NCBI GenBank assembly: GCA_903831485.1
Contig: CAIKXW010000273.1
Span: forward strand, 1 to 19,706
Direction of reading: 5' to 3'
DNA: 19,706 nucleotides
Origin: an uncultured Alphaproteobacteria bacterium
GTDB taxonomy: Bacteria > Pseudomonadota > Alphaproteobacteria > Caulobacterales > Hyphomonadaceae
Made by a program: the position numbers and the translations under genes. This document shows positions 1 to 6,964 of the stretch, piece after piece (within the stretch, counting starts at the first letter, position 1; every line of letters starts with the position of its first letter). Below the pieces are notes generated by a model. It ran no database searches. It was given only the letters and a program-made list of their open reading frames with translations, and was not told where the DNA came from.

Positions 1-583
1 GATTGTCGGATTTGCGCGAAATCTTGTCGATCTCGTCGATGTAGACGATGCCGCGCTGCGCACGCTCGACGTTGTAGTCGGAAGCCTGCAGCAGCTTCAG
101 GATGATGTTCTCGACGTCTTCACCGACATAACCGGCTTCGGTCAGCGTCGTGGCGTCGGCCATCGTGAACGGAACGTCGATGATACGCGCAAGCGTCTGC
201 GCCAGCAGCGTCTTGCCGCAACCCGTCGGGCCGATCAGCAGGATGTTCGACTTCGCCAGTTCGACGTCGGAATTCTTGGCGGCGTGGTTGAGGCGCTTGT
301 AGTGGTTATGCACGGCCACCGAGAGCACGCGCTTCGCCTTGGCCTGCCCGATGACATAGTCGTCCAGCACGTCGCAGATCTCGCGCGGCGTCGGCACGCC
401 GTCGCGCGACTTCACGAGAGCCGTCTTCGACTCCTCGCGGATGATGTCCATGCAGAGTTCGACGCATTCATCACAGATGAAGACGGTCGGACCCGCGATA
501 AGCTTTTTCACTTCGTGCTGCGATTTTCCGCAAAACGAGCAGTACAGCGTGTTCTTGCTGTCGCCTGAAGCGCTCTTGTTCAT
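1..583 (-). CDS. clpX: ATP-dependent Clp protease ATP-binding subunit ClpX (5' part, runs off left edge)
   Basis: ClpX is the AAA+ unfoldase that recognises tagged or specific substrates and feeds them into the ClpP chamber in the cytoplasm. Only the first 194 residues are visible. The N-terminal zinc-binding domain has Cys15, Cys18, Cys37 and Cys40 (C-x2-C-x18-C-x2-C). The AAA+ core follows, with Walker A GPTGCGKT at 118-125, the GYVGED pore loop at 151-156 and Walker B VYIDEID at 180-186. The family is usually about 420 residues, so roughly the last 230 lie outside the window. The ATG at 583 is preceded by a GAGG ribosome binding site five bases upstream. It lies 181 bases downstream of clpP on the same strand, the usual alphaproteobacterial order. 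Nothing is odd apart from the edge truncation; the identification is very secure. Confidence 0.98.
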   Translation of the reverse strand, partial: MNKSASGDSKNTLYCSFCGKSQHEVKKLIAGPTVFICDECVELCMDIIREESKTALVKSRDGVPTPREICDVLDDYVIGQAKAKRVLSVAVHNHYKRLNHAAKNSDVELAKSNILLIGPTGCGKTLLAQTLARIIDVPFTMADATTLTEAGYVGEDVENIILKLLQASDYNVERAQRGIVYIDEIDKISRKSDN

Positions 584-649
584 AGACACCTCGGATCCGC
601 CCCGAACACGTGTCCGAAAGCGTCAATGCTGCACGTTCAAGCCCCGAAT

Positions 650-681
650 CTTATATTTCAATCGTTTCAGATAGGTTCAAG
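650..681 (-). promoter_or_regulatory. Candidate clpX promoter
   Basis: On the minus strand a CTTGAAC box (681-675) is followed after 17-19 bases by an AT-rich ATATAAG box (656-650). CTTG-type -35 boxes are typical of alphaproteobacterial sigma-70 and RpoH promoters. A second CTTGAAC lies 40 bases further down (641-635) without an evident -10. An ACACGTGT palindrome (606-613) sits in the leader just upstream of the clpX ribosome binding site. The call is by eye only; the spacing is slightly long if TATAAG is the real -10. Confidence 0.3.
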
Positions 682-753
682 GCACCCTATCGGATCATAG
701 CAAGCAAGGCGCCGCAAGGAGACACAGTCAGCGCCGGCGGGCCGAATCTGCTG

Positions 754-790
754 AAAAACAACGCTTAATCCGCAGGGGCAGCGCGTTTTT
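754..790 (-). terminator. Candidate terminator spanning the clpP stop codon
   Basis: On the minus strand an A-rich arm (790-780, AAAAACGCGCT) can pair with the arm at 765-754 (AGCGTTGTTTTT). This gives a 6+4 bp stem with a small internal loop, a 14-base loop and five consecutive T at the 3' side. It covers the clpP TAA stop and would also work in the opposite direction because of the A-run. It would separate clpP transcription from clpX. The internal loop and the T-run lying inside the stem keep confidence modest. Confidence 0.33.
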
Positions 791-1388
791 CGTAGACTTT
801 ATCCACGATTCCAAAGGCCTGAGCCTCGCTCGCGGTCATGAAACTATCCCGGTCCAGGGTCTTTTCGACGACCTCATAGGGCTGCCCGGTGTGCTTGACG
901 TAGATCTCGTTGAGCCGCTTTTTGGTGGCCAGGATGTCCATGGCGTGCCGTTCGATGTCCGAGGCGACGCCACGGAACCCTCCCGAGGGCTGGTGCAGCA
1001 GGATGCGTGAATTGGGGGTTGCGAAGCGCATGCCCTTCTCGCCCGCCGTCATCAGCAGCGCGCCCATCGACGCGGCCATGCCGATGCAGGCCGTGGAAAC
1101 GGGGCTGCGAATGTATTGCATGGTGTCATAGATCGCGAGGCCGGAGTGCACATACCCGCCCGGCGAGTTGATATACATGGCGATTTCCTTCTTGGGGTTC
1201 TCCGACTCCAGGAAGAGAAGCTGCGCAGTGATCAGGCTGGCGAGGCCATCATCGATCGGTCCCGTAACGAAAACGATCCGGTCCTTCAGCAGGCGCGAGA
1301 AGATGTCATAGGCGCGCTCGCCACGGCTGGATTGCTCCACGACCATGGGGACGAGATTCATCGCCATCGGGGGGGTGAAATCGTCCAT
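765..1388 (-). CDS. clpP: ATP-dependent Clp protease proteolytic subunit ClpP
   Basis: ClpP is the serine peptidase that forms the tetradecameric chamber partnered by ClpX or ClpA in the cytoplasm. The 207-residue product has the normal family length. The catalytic triad is visible: Ser107 in GMAASMGA, His132 in LLHQPSGG and Asp181 in LDRDSFM. The substrate-binding strand NSPGG is at 74-78. A short N-terminal stretch ([19 protein letters not shown]) is the usual propeptide region before the conserved [11 protein letters not shown]. It lies between tig and clpX, all on the minus strand, 175 bases after the tig stop. A candidate promoter lies in that gap, so it may be transcribed independently of tig. 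No anomalies; the identification is very secure. Confidence 0.98.
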   Translation of the reverse strand: MDDFTPPMAMNLVPMVVEQSSRGERAYDIFSRLLKDRIVFVTGPIDDGLASLITAQLLFLESENPKKEIAMYINSPGGYVHSGLAIYDTMQYIRSPVSTACIGMAASMGALLMTAGEKGMRFATPNSRILLHQPSGGFRGVASDIERHAMDILATKKRLNEIYVKHTGQPYEVVEKTLDRDSFMTASEAQAFGIVDKVYEKRAAPAD

Positions 1389-1458
1389 TGCGAGGGTTCT
1401 TTCTAAGGCAGCCCCACAAGCCGGGGCCGGAGAGACTCAAATCACGGATTGGACTAAC

Positions 1459-1487
1459 AATATCCGAACGCGGATGCCCGGGCGCAA
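1459..1487 (-). promoter_or_regulatory. Candidate clpP promoter
   Basis: In the tig-clpP gap, on the minus strand, a TTGCGC box preceded by C (1488-1482, CTTGCGC) is followed after 17 bases by GATATT (1464-1459). The start would lie about 60 bases upstream of the clpP ATG. The CTTG start resembles alphaproteobacterial housekeeping and heat-shock promoters, and heat-shock control of clpP is common. The match to either consensus is only partial. Confidence 0.3.
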
Positions 1488-1554
1488 GTCCCCCCACCCC
1501 CGTCCACAGCAATTCGTCAGTTAAACCAGGTATTGATAGCTGGATCGAAGAAAA

Positions 1555-1576
1555 TGGGGGCGACTACTCGTCCCCG
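1555..1576 (-). terminator. Weak candidate terminator at the tig stop codon
   Basis: A GC-rich hairpin overlaps the end of tig. On the plus strand GGGGCGA (1557-1563) pairs with TCG plus CCCC (1568-1575), with one bulged base and a four-base loop. On the minus strand it is followed by CATTTTCTT, a broken T tract. It could attenuate tig transcription before clpP. Short stem and imperfect T-run. Confidence 0.28.
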
Positions 1577-2898
1577 ATTTCCTTCATCAGCACTTCGCGG
1601 CTAACCGCCTTGTCCGTCACGGTCGCCTTTTCGAGGATGTGGTCGACAACCTTCTCCTCGTAAATCGGCGCGCGCAGCTGGGCCATGGCGTTCTGGTTCT
1701 TGGTGTAGAACTCGATCACCTGCTTCTCCTGTCCCGGATAGCGCGAGGCTTCCTGACGCAGGGCGCGGACCAGCTCTTCATTGGTGATCTGCACGTCGGC
1801 GCGGCGGCCGATCTCGGCGAGCACCAGGCCAAGGCGCACGCGGCGCTCGGCGATCTTCTGGTATTCGGCGCGCAGATCCTCGTCCGACTTGCTCTTGTCC
1901 TCTTCAGACAGGCGGTCCGCCTTCTTCTCGGCTTCGAACTGCGACCAGATCTGCTCGAACTCGGCCTTCACCATCAGCGGCGGCAGGTCGAAGGAATGGC
2001 GCTCGTCCAGCGCATCGAGAAGCACGCGCTTCACCTGCTGGCGCGTCGCAAAGCCCAGCTCGCCCGAAATCTGCGCCTTGATCGCGTCCTTCAGTGCGTC
2101 GAGCCCTTCGAGGCCCAGCGTCTTGGCGAACTCATCATTGATCTCGACGTCCTTAGGACCCTTCACTTCGTGAACCTTCACCTCGAAGAGCGCGTCTTTG
2201 CCCTTCAGGTTCTCGGCCTGGTACTCGTCCGGGAACTTGACGTTGACCTTCACATCCTCGCCGGCCGACGCGCCGATCAGCTGCTCCTCGAAGCCCGGAA
2301 TGAACCGGCCCGAACCCAGCACCAGCGTATGGCCCTCGGCGGCGCCGCCATCGAACTTCTCGCCGTCGATCGAACCGACAAAGTCGATCACGACCGCGTC
2401 ACCGTTCTCGGCCTTGCCCTCTTTGGTCTCGTAGGCCTTGTTGTTGTCAGCCAGCCGCTGCAGCGACTCCTGGACTTCCTCTTCCGGAATCTCGGCAACC
2501 ATCCGCTCGATCGAGATGGTGGAGATATCCGTCGGTTCGAACTCCGGCATGATCTCAAGCGCGATCGAATAGTCGAGGTCAGCCTCACCATTGATCAGCT
2601 TTTCCTGGTCGGACGTCAGCTGGATCGACGGGCGCGAAGCCGGGCGCAGCGCCTTCTCGGCAAGGGCCTTGTCGGACGTCTCCTGGACAAGATCGTTCAC
2701 CAGGTCGCCCATGATCGACTTGCCGTACATCTTCTTGATGTGCGCCGCCGGCACCTTGCCGGGACGGAAGCCCTTCAGGTTCATTTTCGGCTGGAGTTCG
2801 GTGATCTTGGCGTTGAATTTCGCGTTCAGATCGCCCTTCGGGATGGAAACGCGGAACTCCCGCGAAAGACCTTCCGATTTCGTCTCTGTGACGTTCAT
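1564..2898 (-). CDS. tig: Trigger factor, ribosome-associated chaperone and peptidyl-prolyl isomerase
   Basis: Trigger factor binds at the ribosomal exit tunnel (L23) and shields nascent chains; it also has FKBP-type prolyl isomerase activity. The product is 444 residues. The N-terminal ribosome-binding domain carries the signature GFRPGKVP at 43-50. The FKBP-like PPIase domain spans about 166-245 (from GDAVVIDFVGSIDGE to FEVKVHEV). The SurA-like helical chaperone domain follows to the C-terminus. The frame is open upstream to 3027, but the ATG at 2898 starts the conserved MNVTETKSEGLSREF sequence with an AGGG nearby, so it is chosen. Downstream on the same strand are clpP and clpX, the standard alphaproteobacterial arrangement. 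The identification is secure; the exact start is slightly less so because an in-frame ATG lies seven codons upstream. Confidence 0.97.
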   Translation of the reverse strand: MNVTETKSEGLSREFRVSIPKGDLNAKFNAKITELQPKMNLKGFRPGKVPAAHIKKMYGKSIMGDLVNDLVQETSDKALAEKALRPASRPSIQLTSDQEKLINGEADLDYSIALEIMPEFEPTDISTISIERMVAEIPEEEVQESLQRLADNNKAYETKEGKAENGDAVVIDFVGSIDGEKFDGGAAEGHTLVLGSGRFIPGFEEQLIGASAGEDVKVNVKFPDEYQAENLKGKDALFEVKVHEVKGPKDVEINDEFAKTLGLEGLDALKDAIKAQISGELGFATRQQVKRVLLDALDERHSFDLPPLMVKAEFEQIWSQFEAEKKADRLSEEDKSKSDEDLRAEYQKIAERRVRLGLVLAEIGRRADVQITNEELVRALRQEASRYPGQEKQVIEFYTKNQNAMAQLRAPIYEEKVVDHILEKATVTDKAVSREVLMKEIGDE

Positions 2899-2959
2899 CG
2901 CGCGAACCCTGCCAGGCATAATGGTTGAGACCCGCCTGCGGCCATCGCCGGGCGGGAAA

Positions 2960-2981
2960 GGGGGTCGTCTTACACACCCCC
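2960..2981 (-). other. Possible hairpin in the tig leader
   Basis: GGGGGT (2960-2965) and ACCCCC (2976-2981) form a perfect 6 bp stem with a 10-base loop in the presumed 5' untranslated region of tig, about 60 bases upstream of its start. It could be an mRNA structure, but the leader boundaries are unknown and short GC stems arise by chance here. Confidence 0.2.
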
Positions 2982-3005
2982 GGAGGGCCTGTCCATGCGC
3001 GGATT

Positions 3006-3021
3006 CGGCCTGAACAGGCCG
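3006..3021. promoter_or_regulatory. Perfect 16-base inverted repeat between tig and the VOC gene
   Basis: CGGCCTG-AA-CAGGCCG is a perfect inverted repeat with 7-base arms and a 2-base centre. It lies between the divergent tig and VOC-family genes. The layout suits a dimeric regulator binding site; as RNA it would have too small a loop for a good hairpin. No T-run follows on either strand, so it is not a terminator. Which gene, if any, it controls cannot be told from sequence. Confidence 0.3.
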
Positions 3022-3155
3022 CTGCACCCTGCCTATGGTTTACAAGTCCGGACCTTCGTTCCGGCCCTGTCGGAAACCCAGGCGCCCGCACGTCCTTGCA
3101 ACGAAACGGGCGCATATTCGGCCTTACAGATGCAACTCAGCTACCGGAGGCTCCC

Positions 3156-3638
3156 TTGAAGAACACCCTCACCACCTGCCTCTGGCTCAACGCCGAGGCC
3201 GAGGAGGCGCTGCAGCTCTACACCTCCCTCCTGCCCAATTCCCGCATGGGCGCCATCCAGCGCCACGCCGCCGACAGCTCGTTCGGCACGAAGAAGGGCG
3301 ACGTTATGGCCGCCAGCGCAACGATCATGGGCCAGGACTTCATGGCGATAAACGGCGGCCCGATGTTCCCCCAGACCGAAGCCGTCTCCTTCCAGATCCA
3401 CTGCGACACACAGGAAGAGGTCGACCACTACTGGGACAACCTCCTCGTCGGCGGCGGCAAGCCCAGCCAATGCGGCTGGCTGAAGGATCGCTTCGGCGTT
3501 TCCTGGCAGGTCATCCCCACCATCCTCGAACAGGTCATGGGCGGAGGCGACAACGCCGCCCGCGAACGTGTCACAGCAGCCTTCATGAGCATGCAGAAAC
3601 TCGACGTCGCCGCCCTCAAGGCCGCCGCCGCGGGCTGA
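3156..3638 (+). CDS. VOC superfamily protein, PhnB / 3-demethylubiquinone-9 3-methyltransferase-like
   Basis: The 160-residue product matches the PhnB-like branch of the vicinal oxygen chelate fold (Pfam 3-dmu-9_3-mt type). Visible landmarks are the opening TTCLWLNAEAEEALQLYTSL, PNSRMG, QDFMAINGGP at about 60-69, VSFQIHCDTQEEVDHYWDNL, CGWLKDRFGVSWQVIP and the closing AFMSMQKLDVAALKAA. This family is widespread and mostly uncharacterised; the methyltransferase name is historical and no reaction should be inferred. The start is TTG at 3156, chosen because GGAGG sits at 3146-3150, five bases upstream, and the family's N-terminus begins there. The longer in-frame ATG at 2925 would add an unconserved 77-residue leader. 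It is divergent from tig and directly upstream of tRNA-Leu. Confidence 0.88.
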   Translation: MKNTLTTCLWLNAEAEEALQLYTSLLPNSRMGAIQRHAADSSFGTKKGDVMAASATIMGQDFMAINGGPMFPQTEAVSFQIHCDTQEEVDHYWDNLLVGGGKPSQCGWLKDRFGVSWQVIPTILEQVMGGGDNAARERVTAAFMSMQKLDVAALKAAAAG

Positions 3639-3693
3639 GCACCACCCACTGGCCTTTCCTCCCCAACCCAATTATCACCCGCCCTTGCTGCGC

Positions 3694-3776
3694 GCGGGTG
3701 TGGCGGAATTGGTAGACGCACTGGTTTTAGGTACCAGCGGGCAACCGTGGGGGTTCGAGTCCCTCCACCCGCACCA
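3694..3776 (+). tRNA. tRNA-Leu (anticodon UAG)
   Basis: The cloverleaf can be drawn directly. Acceptor arms GCGGGTG (3694-3700) and CACCCGC (3766-3772) pair perfectly, followed by discriminator A3773 and an encoded CCA (3774-3776). The D-arm region is GCGGAATTGGTAGACGC. The anticodon stem CTGGT/ACCAG encloses the loop TTTAGGT with anticodon TAG at 3728-3730. A variable arm (CGGGCAACCGTG) and a T-arm containing GGTTCGAGTCC follow. The extended variable arm and UAG anticodon identify leucine, decoding CUA and probably other CUN codons. The 3' half of such tRNAs is a common integration target; the stretch that follows is unusual. Confidence 0.96.
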
Positions 3777-3821
3777 AGCCTCCCGGAAAGCGCAGACGCT
3801 GCATCAGTCGGGGCCGAGTTT

Positions 3822-3932
3822 GGGGGAAAACCGTTGTTCGCGGTTGGGGGAAACTCCAAAAACTTCGGCCGCGATTTCAGCGACTTCCCCGAAAACTTTG
3901 GGGGAAACAGCGGCGCCAAATCGGCCGGGGAA
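3822..3932 (+). repeat. Cluster of GGGG(G)AA repeats downstream of tRNA-Leu
   Basis: GGGGGAAA occurs at 3822-3829, 3846-3853 and 3900-3907. A fourth GGGGAA is at 3927-3932 and an inverted TTCCCC at 3885-3890. The TTCCCC (3885-3890) and the GGGGAA within 3901-3906 can form a perfect 6 bp stem around a 10-base loop. AAAACTTCGG-like and AAAACTTTGG-like sequences are also repeated (about 3859-3868 and 3892-3901). Direct and inverted short repeats beside a tRNA 3' end are what arm-type integrase sites look like, but no integrase gene is visible, so that role is inference. Confidence 0.4.
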
Positions 3933-3955
3933 GTTACTGGCTTGTAGCGCCCCGC

Positions 3956-4260
3956 ATGACCCGAGCACGAACTGCATCATCCGGAGTAGTGACCCCGCCG
4001 CCTCTCGATCGCTGGATCGATGCGGTGCTGATGCTTTTCGTGAGCCTCGTGCAAGGCGCCACGACAACGCTCCAGATGTGGCTGAGGATCAGACCGCGTG
4101 ATTGGCACACGCAGTCCGAAACCTCCGCCCTGCCCCAGGCGACGTCCGGCGTTCATCTCCAGAAGAAAGCCCACTCCACCCACGGAGTCATTCGCGGCCT
4201 GGCGCCGACGATCTCCGTTGCTGATGGACCATCTGCAATGGAAGCGGACAAGGTCCGCGT
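3956..4260 (+). pseudogene. Possible decayed small ORF, unrecognised family
   Basis: From an ATG at 3956 (or an in-frame GTG at 3989) the plus strand reads a hydrophobic segment (WIDAVLMLFVSLVQGATTTL), then RPRDWHTQSETSALPQATSG and VHLQKKAHSTHGVIRGLA. The hydrophobic helix and DWHT region look more protein-like than chance frames nearby, and recall small uncharacterised proteins of this lineage, though I cannot name a family. The frame has no natural end: it reads into the CCCCGGC...GCCGGGG palindrome and then antisense through the MoaD-like and Mo-subunit genes to 5416. No good ribosome binding site precedes the ATG. I read it as a relic whose 3' end is lost; it may equally be noise. Confidence 0.22.
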
Positions 4261-4278
4261 CCCCGGCGAAGGCCGGGG
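4261..4278. repeat. REP-like palindrome (CCCCGGC-GAAG-GCCGGGG)
   Basis: Perfect 7-base arms flank GAAG, giving a very stable hairpin. Palindromes with this core (CCGGCGAAGGCCGG, often followed by GTCCA as here) are a well-known dispersed intergenic element in alphaproteobacteria. Only one copy is in this window, so the dispersed nature is from general knowledge and not from repetition seen here. Confidence 0.55.
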
Positions 4279-4444
4279 TCCACTCCTGCGCACAGCGCAG
4301 ACATCCACCAGCCGCGCCAAGTGCGCGCCCACGCGGGTCGCGAGCCCTCCGCCAGCGCGGCATAGAATAGCGCCCGCCGAACCAGCGCACGCGCCCCAAA
4401 CACACCAACCCCGCCGCCCGGCGGCTGGGATCGCGCCCGCGCGC

Positions 4445-4693
4445 CTATCCCCCAGCGATCTTCGGTATCAGCACGATCTCGCTGTCCGCGCCGATCTCTA
4501 CTCCCAGCGCATCCTGGAAAATTTCTCCATCGATCGCCAGCGCCATCTGGTCCTCGACGAACTCCCCCAACCCCGGAAACCGCGCCTCCAGCTCGCGCAT
4601 CAAGGCGCGCACCGTCCGCGCCTCAACCTCGAACGCGCTCACCCCGCAGGTAAAATCCGCAACCCGTCCGGAGATCGATGTAACCCGCGGCAA
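4445..4693 (-). CDS. MoaD/ThiS-family sulfur-carrier-like protein
   Basis: The 82-residue product has the size of a MoaD/ThiS beta-grasp protein and ends in IAGG, the C-terminal Gly-Gly that is adenylated and thiocarboxylated in this family. The sequence FPGLGEFVEDQMALAIDGEIF followed by SEIVLIPKIAGG matches the MoaD/ThiS C-terminal half. The start is a TTG at 4693 directly abutting the TAG stop of the Mo-subunit gene; the first in-frame ATG is about 30 codons later and would remove half the fold, so TTG with translational coupling is preferred. It is last in the molybdenum hydroxylase operon. A role as a sulfur donor for molybdopterin synthesis or for the sulfido ligand of this enzyme is inferred from position. 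It could instead be a general MoaD paralogue. Confidence 0.8.
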   Translation of the reverse strand: MPRVTSISGRVADFTCGVSAFEVEARTVRALMRELEARFPGLGEFVEDQMALAIDGEIFQDALGVEIGADSEIVLIPKIAGG

Positions 4694-6964
4694 CTACTTG
4701 GCCATCTCGGCCAGCACCTTGGCCGGCGACATCGGCAGCGACGTCATCCGCTTGCCCACAATCCGGCTCACCGCATTCGAGACCGCAGCCAGCGGCGGCA
4801 CAATCGGAACCTCCCCAACACCCTTCGCCCCATACGGATGACGCGGGTTCGGCTTCGTCTCGATCAGGATCGTGTCGATCATCGGCAGGTCCGAGGCCAC
4901 CGGCATCCGGTAATCCAGGAAGCCGGCATTCTCGAGCAGCCCGGACTTTCCGTACACATACTCCTCATTCAGCGCCCACCCGATTCCCTGCGCCGCGCCA
5001 CCCTGAAGCTGCCCCTCGACATAAGCCGGATGAATCGCCCGCCCGACATCCTGCGCAGCCGTATACCGAACCACAGTCGTCCGCCCCGTCTCCGCATCGA
5101 TCTCCAGATCGCACACATGCACGCCGAATCCAGCCGCCGCGCCCTGTGCATTCAACGACACCTCAGCCGCAATCGGCCCGCCCGTTTTCGCCGATTTTCC
5201 AGCGATCGCCTTCATCGACAGCGGCTTCACATCCCTCAAAGGATCCGTGCATGTCGCCACGCCATCCTTCCACTCAACCATCGCGACATCGCATTCCCAT
5301 GTCTGCGCCGCACGACGCTTCAAGTCGGCGACAACTTTCTGCGCCGCCTCCACCACCGCCATCCCGGTCGCAAACGTGACCCGGCTCCCGCCCGTCGAAC
5401 CGGAATATCCAATTGATGTCGTGTCCGCGACCGTGCACCGAACTCGCTCGATCGGCAGCCCAAGCGTCTCCGCCGCCATCATCGCCATCGACGCCCGCGA
5501 CCCGCCGATATCGGGATTGCTCGACACCACCGTGACGCCGCCATCCTCGTCGACGTGGACGGCAGCCGAACTCTCGCCGCCGACATTGAACCAGAAACCC
5601 GCCGCCACGCCGCGCGCCTGACCCTTGCCAACCGGCGTCTGATAATGCGGCGACGCCTTGATCGCCTCCAGCGTCTCGACCAGCGCGGAGCATCGCACCG
5701 TCGCGCCATAAACCGTCTTCGCGCCATCACGTACAGCGTTCAACAAACGCAGGTCGATCGGATCCATGTCCAGCTTCATCGCCAGATCATCGATCGCGCT
5801 CTCGACCGCAAACGCCGCCATAGGCGCCCCCGGCGCCCGATAGGCCGCAACCTTCGGCCGGTTGCTGACGACGTCATACCCCGTCAGCGCCAACGCCTCG
5901 ACATCGTAACAGGCAAACGCGGTCATCATGCCAAGATTCACCGGCGATCCCTGGAACGCGCCCGCCTGATACCTCAGCGTCATCTCTGCGCCGGTAATCT
6001 TGCCAGCCTTCGTCGCCGCCAGCCGCACATCCATCACGGCGCCCGATGTCGGCCCGCTCGCGAGAAACACTTCCTCGCGCGACATCACGATCTTCACCGG
6101 CCGCCCGCACTTGCGCGACAACGCTAGCGCCACAGGCTCCAGATACACTGTCGTCTTGCCGCCGAACCCGCCGCCGATCTCAGCCGGGGTCACCTTGATG
6201 TCCGACAGCGGCATGTTGAGAATCTTCGCCACCATCGCGCGGACAAGGAACTGCCCCTGGCTCGAACACCAGATCGTGCTCTGCCCGTCCGCGCCCCACG
6301 AGGCCACGCACGCATGCGGCTCGACATAGCCCTGGTGCACAGCCGCGGTTTCGTACCGCCCCTCGACAATCACGTCCGCAGACTTGAAAGCCGCCGCAAC
6401 ATCCCCACGTCCCATCAAATGCTTAGCGGCGACGTTGGACGCCTTGCCCGGCTTAGGCGTAACGCCCTTCGTGAACATGTCGTCGTGCAGCACCGGCGCA
6501 TCCGCCGCCATCGCCGCCTCGACATCGATCACATGCGGCAACACCTCGTAGGTGACCTCGATCAGGTCCAGCGCCTCAGCCGCGATCTCCGGCTGCGTCG
6601 CGGCCACAGCCGCCACCGCATGGCCCTGATAAAGCACCTTGCCACGCGCCAGACAGTTGGCGGCGACTTCCTTCATCGCTGCATGGCTCTCGCCCGCCTC
6701 GACTTCGCCTGCCGCGCCCGCATCGAAGTCCGCACTCGTGACGATTGCCTTCACGCCCGGCAGTTTCTCCGCCGCACTCGTGTCGATCGAAACGATCCGC
6801 GCATGTGCATGCGGACTGCGCTTGATCCGCCCCACCAGCATGCCCGGCAAGTGAAAGTCCGCGCCGAACTGCGCCCGGCCGGTCACCTTGTCCACGCCAT
6901 CGGGCCTGATCGGCCGTTGGCCGACGACCTTCAGATTCACGCCGCCCTGATTGCCATCGCTCAT
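4694..6964 (-). CDS. Xanthine dehydrogenase-family molybdopterin-binding (large) subunit
   Basis: The 756-residue product is the Mo-cofactor catalytic subunit of a three-subunit molybdenum hydroxylase. It opens with the aldehyde oxidase/xanthine dehydrogenase a/b hammerhead (VTGRAQFGADFHLPGMLVG, 28-46). The cofactor-binding IGGGFGGK is at 263-270, AYRAPG at 374-379, a GQLQGGAAQG loop at 651-660 and the C-terminal GVGE with the likely catalytic Glu718. The AYRAPG motif is neither the AYXCSFR of form I CO dehydrogenase nor the usual xanthine dehydrogenase loop, so the substrate is unknown. The ATG at 6964 overlaps the TGA of the Fe-S gene by four bases; the frame is open further upstream but only antisense-like sequence is there. 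No Tat signal is present, so it is probably cytoplasmic. Confidence 0.94.
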   Translation of the reverse strand: MSDGNQGGVNLKVVGQRPIRPDGVDKVTGRAQFGADFHLPGMLVGRIKRSPHAHARIVSIDTSAAEKLPGVKAIVTSADFDAGAAGEVEAGESHAAMKEVAANCLARGKVLYQGHAVAAVAATQPEIAAEALDLIEVTYEVLPHVIDVEAAMAADAPVLHDDMFTKGVTPKPGKASNVAAKHLMGRGDVAAAFKSADVIVEGRYETAAVHQGYVEPHACVASWGADGQSTIWCSSQGQFLVRAMVAKILNMPLSDIKVTPAEIGGGFGGKTTVYLEPVALALSRKCGRPVKIVMSREEVFLASGPTSGAVMDVRLAATKAGKITGAEMTLRYQAGAFQGSPVNLGMMTAFACYDVEALALTGYDVVSNRPKVAAYRAPGAPMAAFAVESAIDDLAMKLDMDPIDLRLLNAVRDGAKTVYGATVRCSALVETLEAIKASPHYQTPVGKGQARGVAAGFWFNVGGESSAAVHVDEDGGVTVVSSNPDIGGSRASMAMMAAETLGLPIERVRCTVADTTSIGYSGSTGGSRVTFATGMAVVEAAQKVVADLKRRAAQTWECDVAMVEWKDGVATCTDPLRDVKPLSMKAIAGKSAKTGGPIAAEVSLNAQGAAAGFGVHVCDLEIDAETGRTTVVRYTAAQDVGRAIHPAYVEGQLQGGAAQGIGWALNEEYVYGKSGLLENAGFLDYRMPVASDLPMIDTILIETKPNPRHPYGAKGVGEVPIVPPLAAVSNAVSRIVGKRMTSLPMSPAKVLAEMAK

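Larger units (their letters stand above)
3777..4444. other. Gene-poor 668-base stretch behind tRNA-Leu
   Basis: No convincing complete gene lies here. Starting about 45 bases after the tRNA there is a cluster of GGGG(G)AA repeats (3822-3932). After that comes a possible decayed ORF (from 3956), a CCCCGGC...GCCGGGG palindrome (4261-4278), a small TGCGC-ACA-GCGCA hairpin (4287-4299) and a GCCGC-CCG-GCGGC hairpin (4413-4425). The last could weakly terminate the molybdenum hydroxylase operon on the minus strand but lacks a T-run. Longer open frames here (for example minus 3977-4408) read through the palindrome with low-complexity Arg/Gly-rich sequence and are not believed. The setting resembles a degraded insertion at a tRNA. 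Confidence 0.5.

Noticed and set aside
1639..2928. 429-codon open frame on the plus strand opposite tig
   Set aside because: It is fully antisense to a secure trigger factor gene. It has Arg/Leu/His-rich composition without recognisable motifs, as expected from codon bias in GC-rich DNA.
2585..3115. Minus-strand 176-codon ORF overlapping the tig start
   Set aside because: It is out of frame with tig and overlaps its conserved N-terminus; composition is shadow-like.
3747..3947. 66-codon ORF starting inside tRNA-Leu and rich in FGGN-type repeats
   Set aside because: The start lies in the tRNA T-arm region, and the Gly-rich repeats simply translate the GGGGGAAA DNA repeats. No independent coding evidence.
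3685..4101. Plus-strand ORF of 138 codons across tRNA-Leu
   Set aside because: It begins upstream of the tRNA and reads straight through it (VAELVDALVLGTSGQPWGFESLHPHQ is the familiar translation of a tRNA-Leu), so it is an artefact.
3977..4408. Minus-strand ORF of 143 codons in the gap after tRNA-Leu
   Set aside because: It reads through the REP-like palindrome (EWTPAFAGDAD is the usual translation of such elements), is Arg/Gly-rich, and has no recognisable domain.
4413..4425. GCCGC-CCG-GCGGC hairpin as terminator of the molybdenum hydroxylase operon
   Set aside because: The stem is short with a three-base loop and no T-run follows on the minus strand, so it is mentioned only in the gap description.
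4260..5416. Continuation of the plus-strand frame from 3956 as a 486-residue protein
   Set aside because: Most of it is antisense to the MoaD-like and Mo-subunit genes and has Arg/His/Pro-rich shadow composition.
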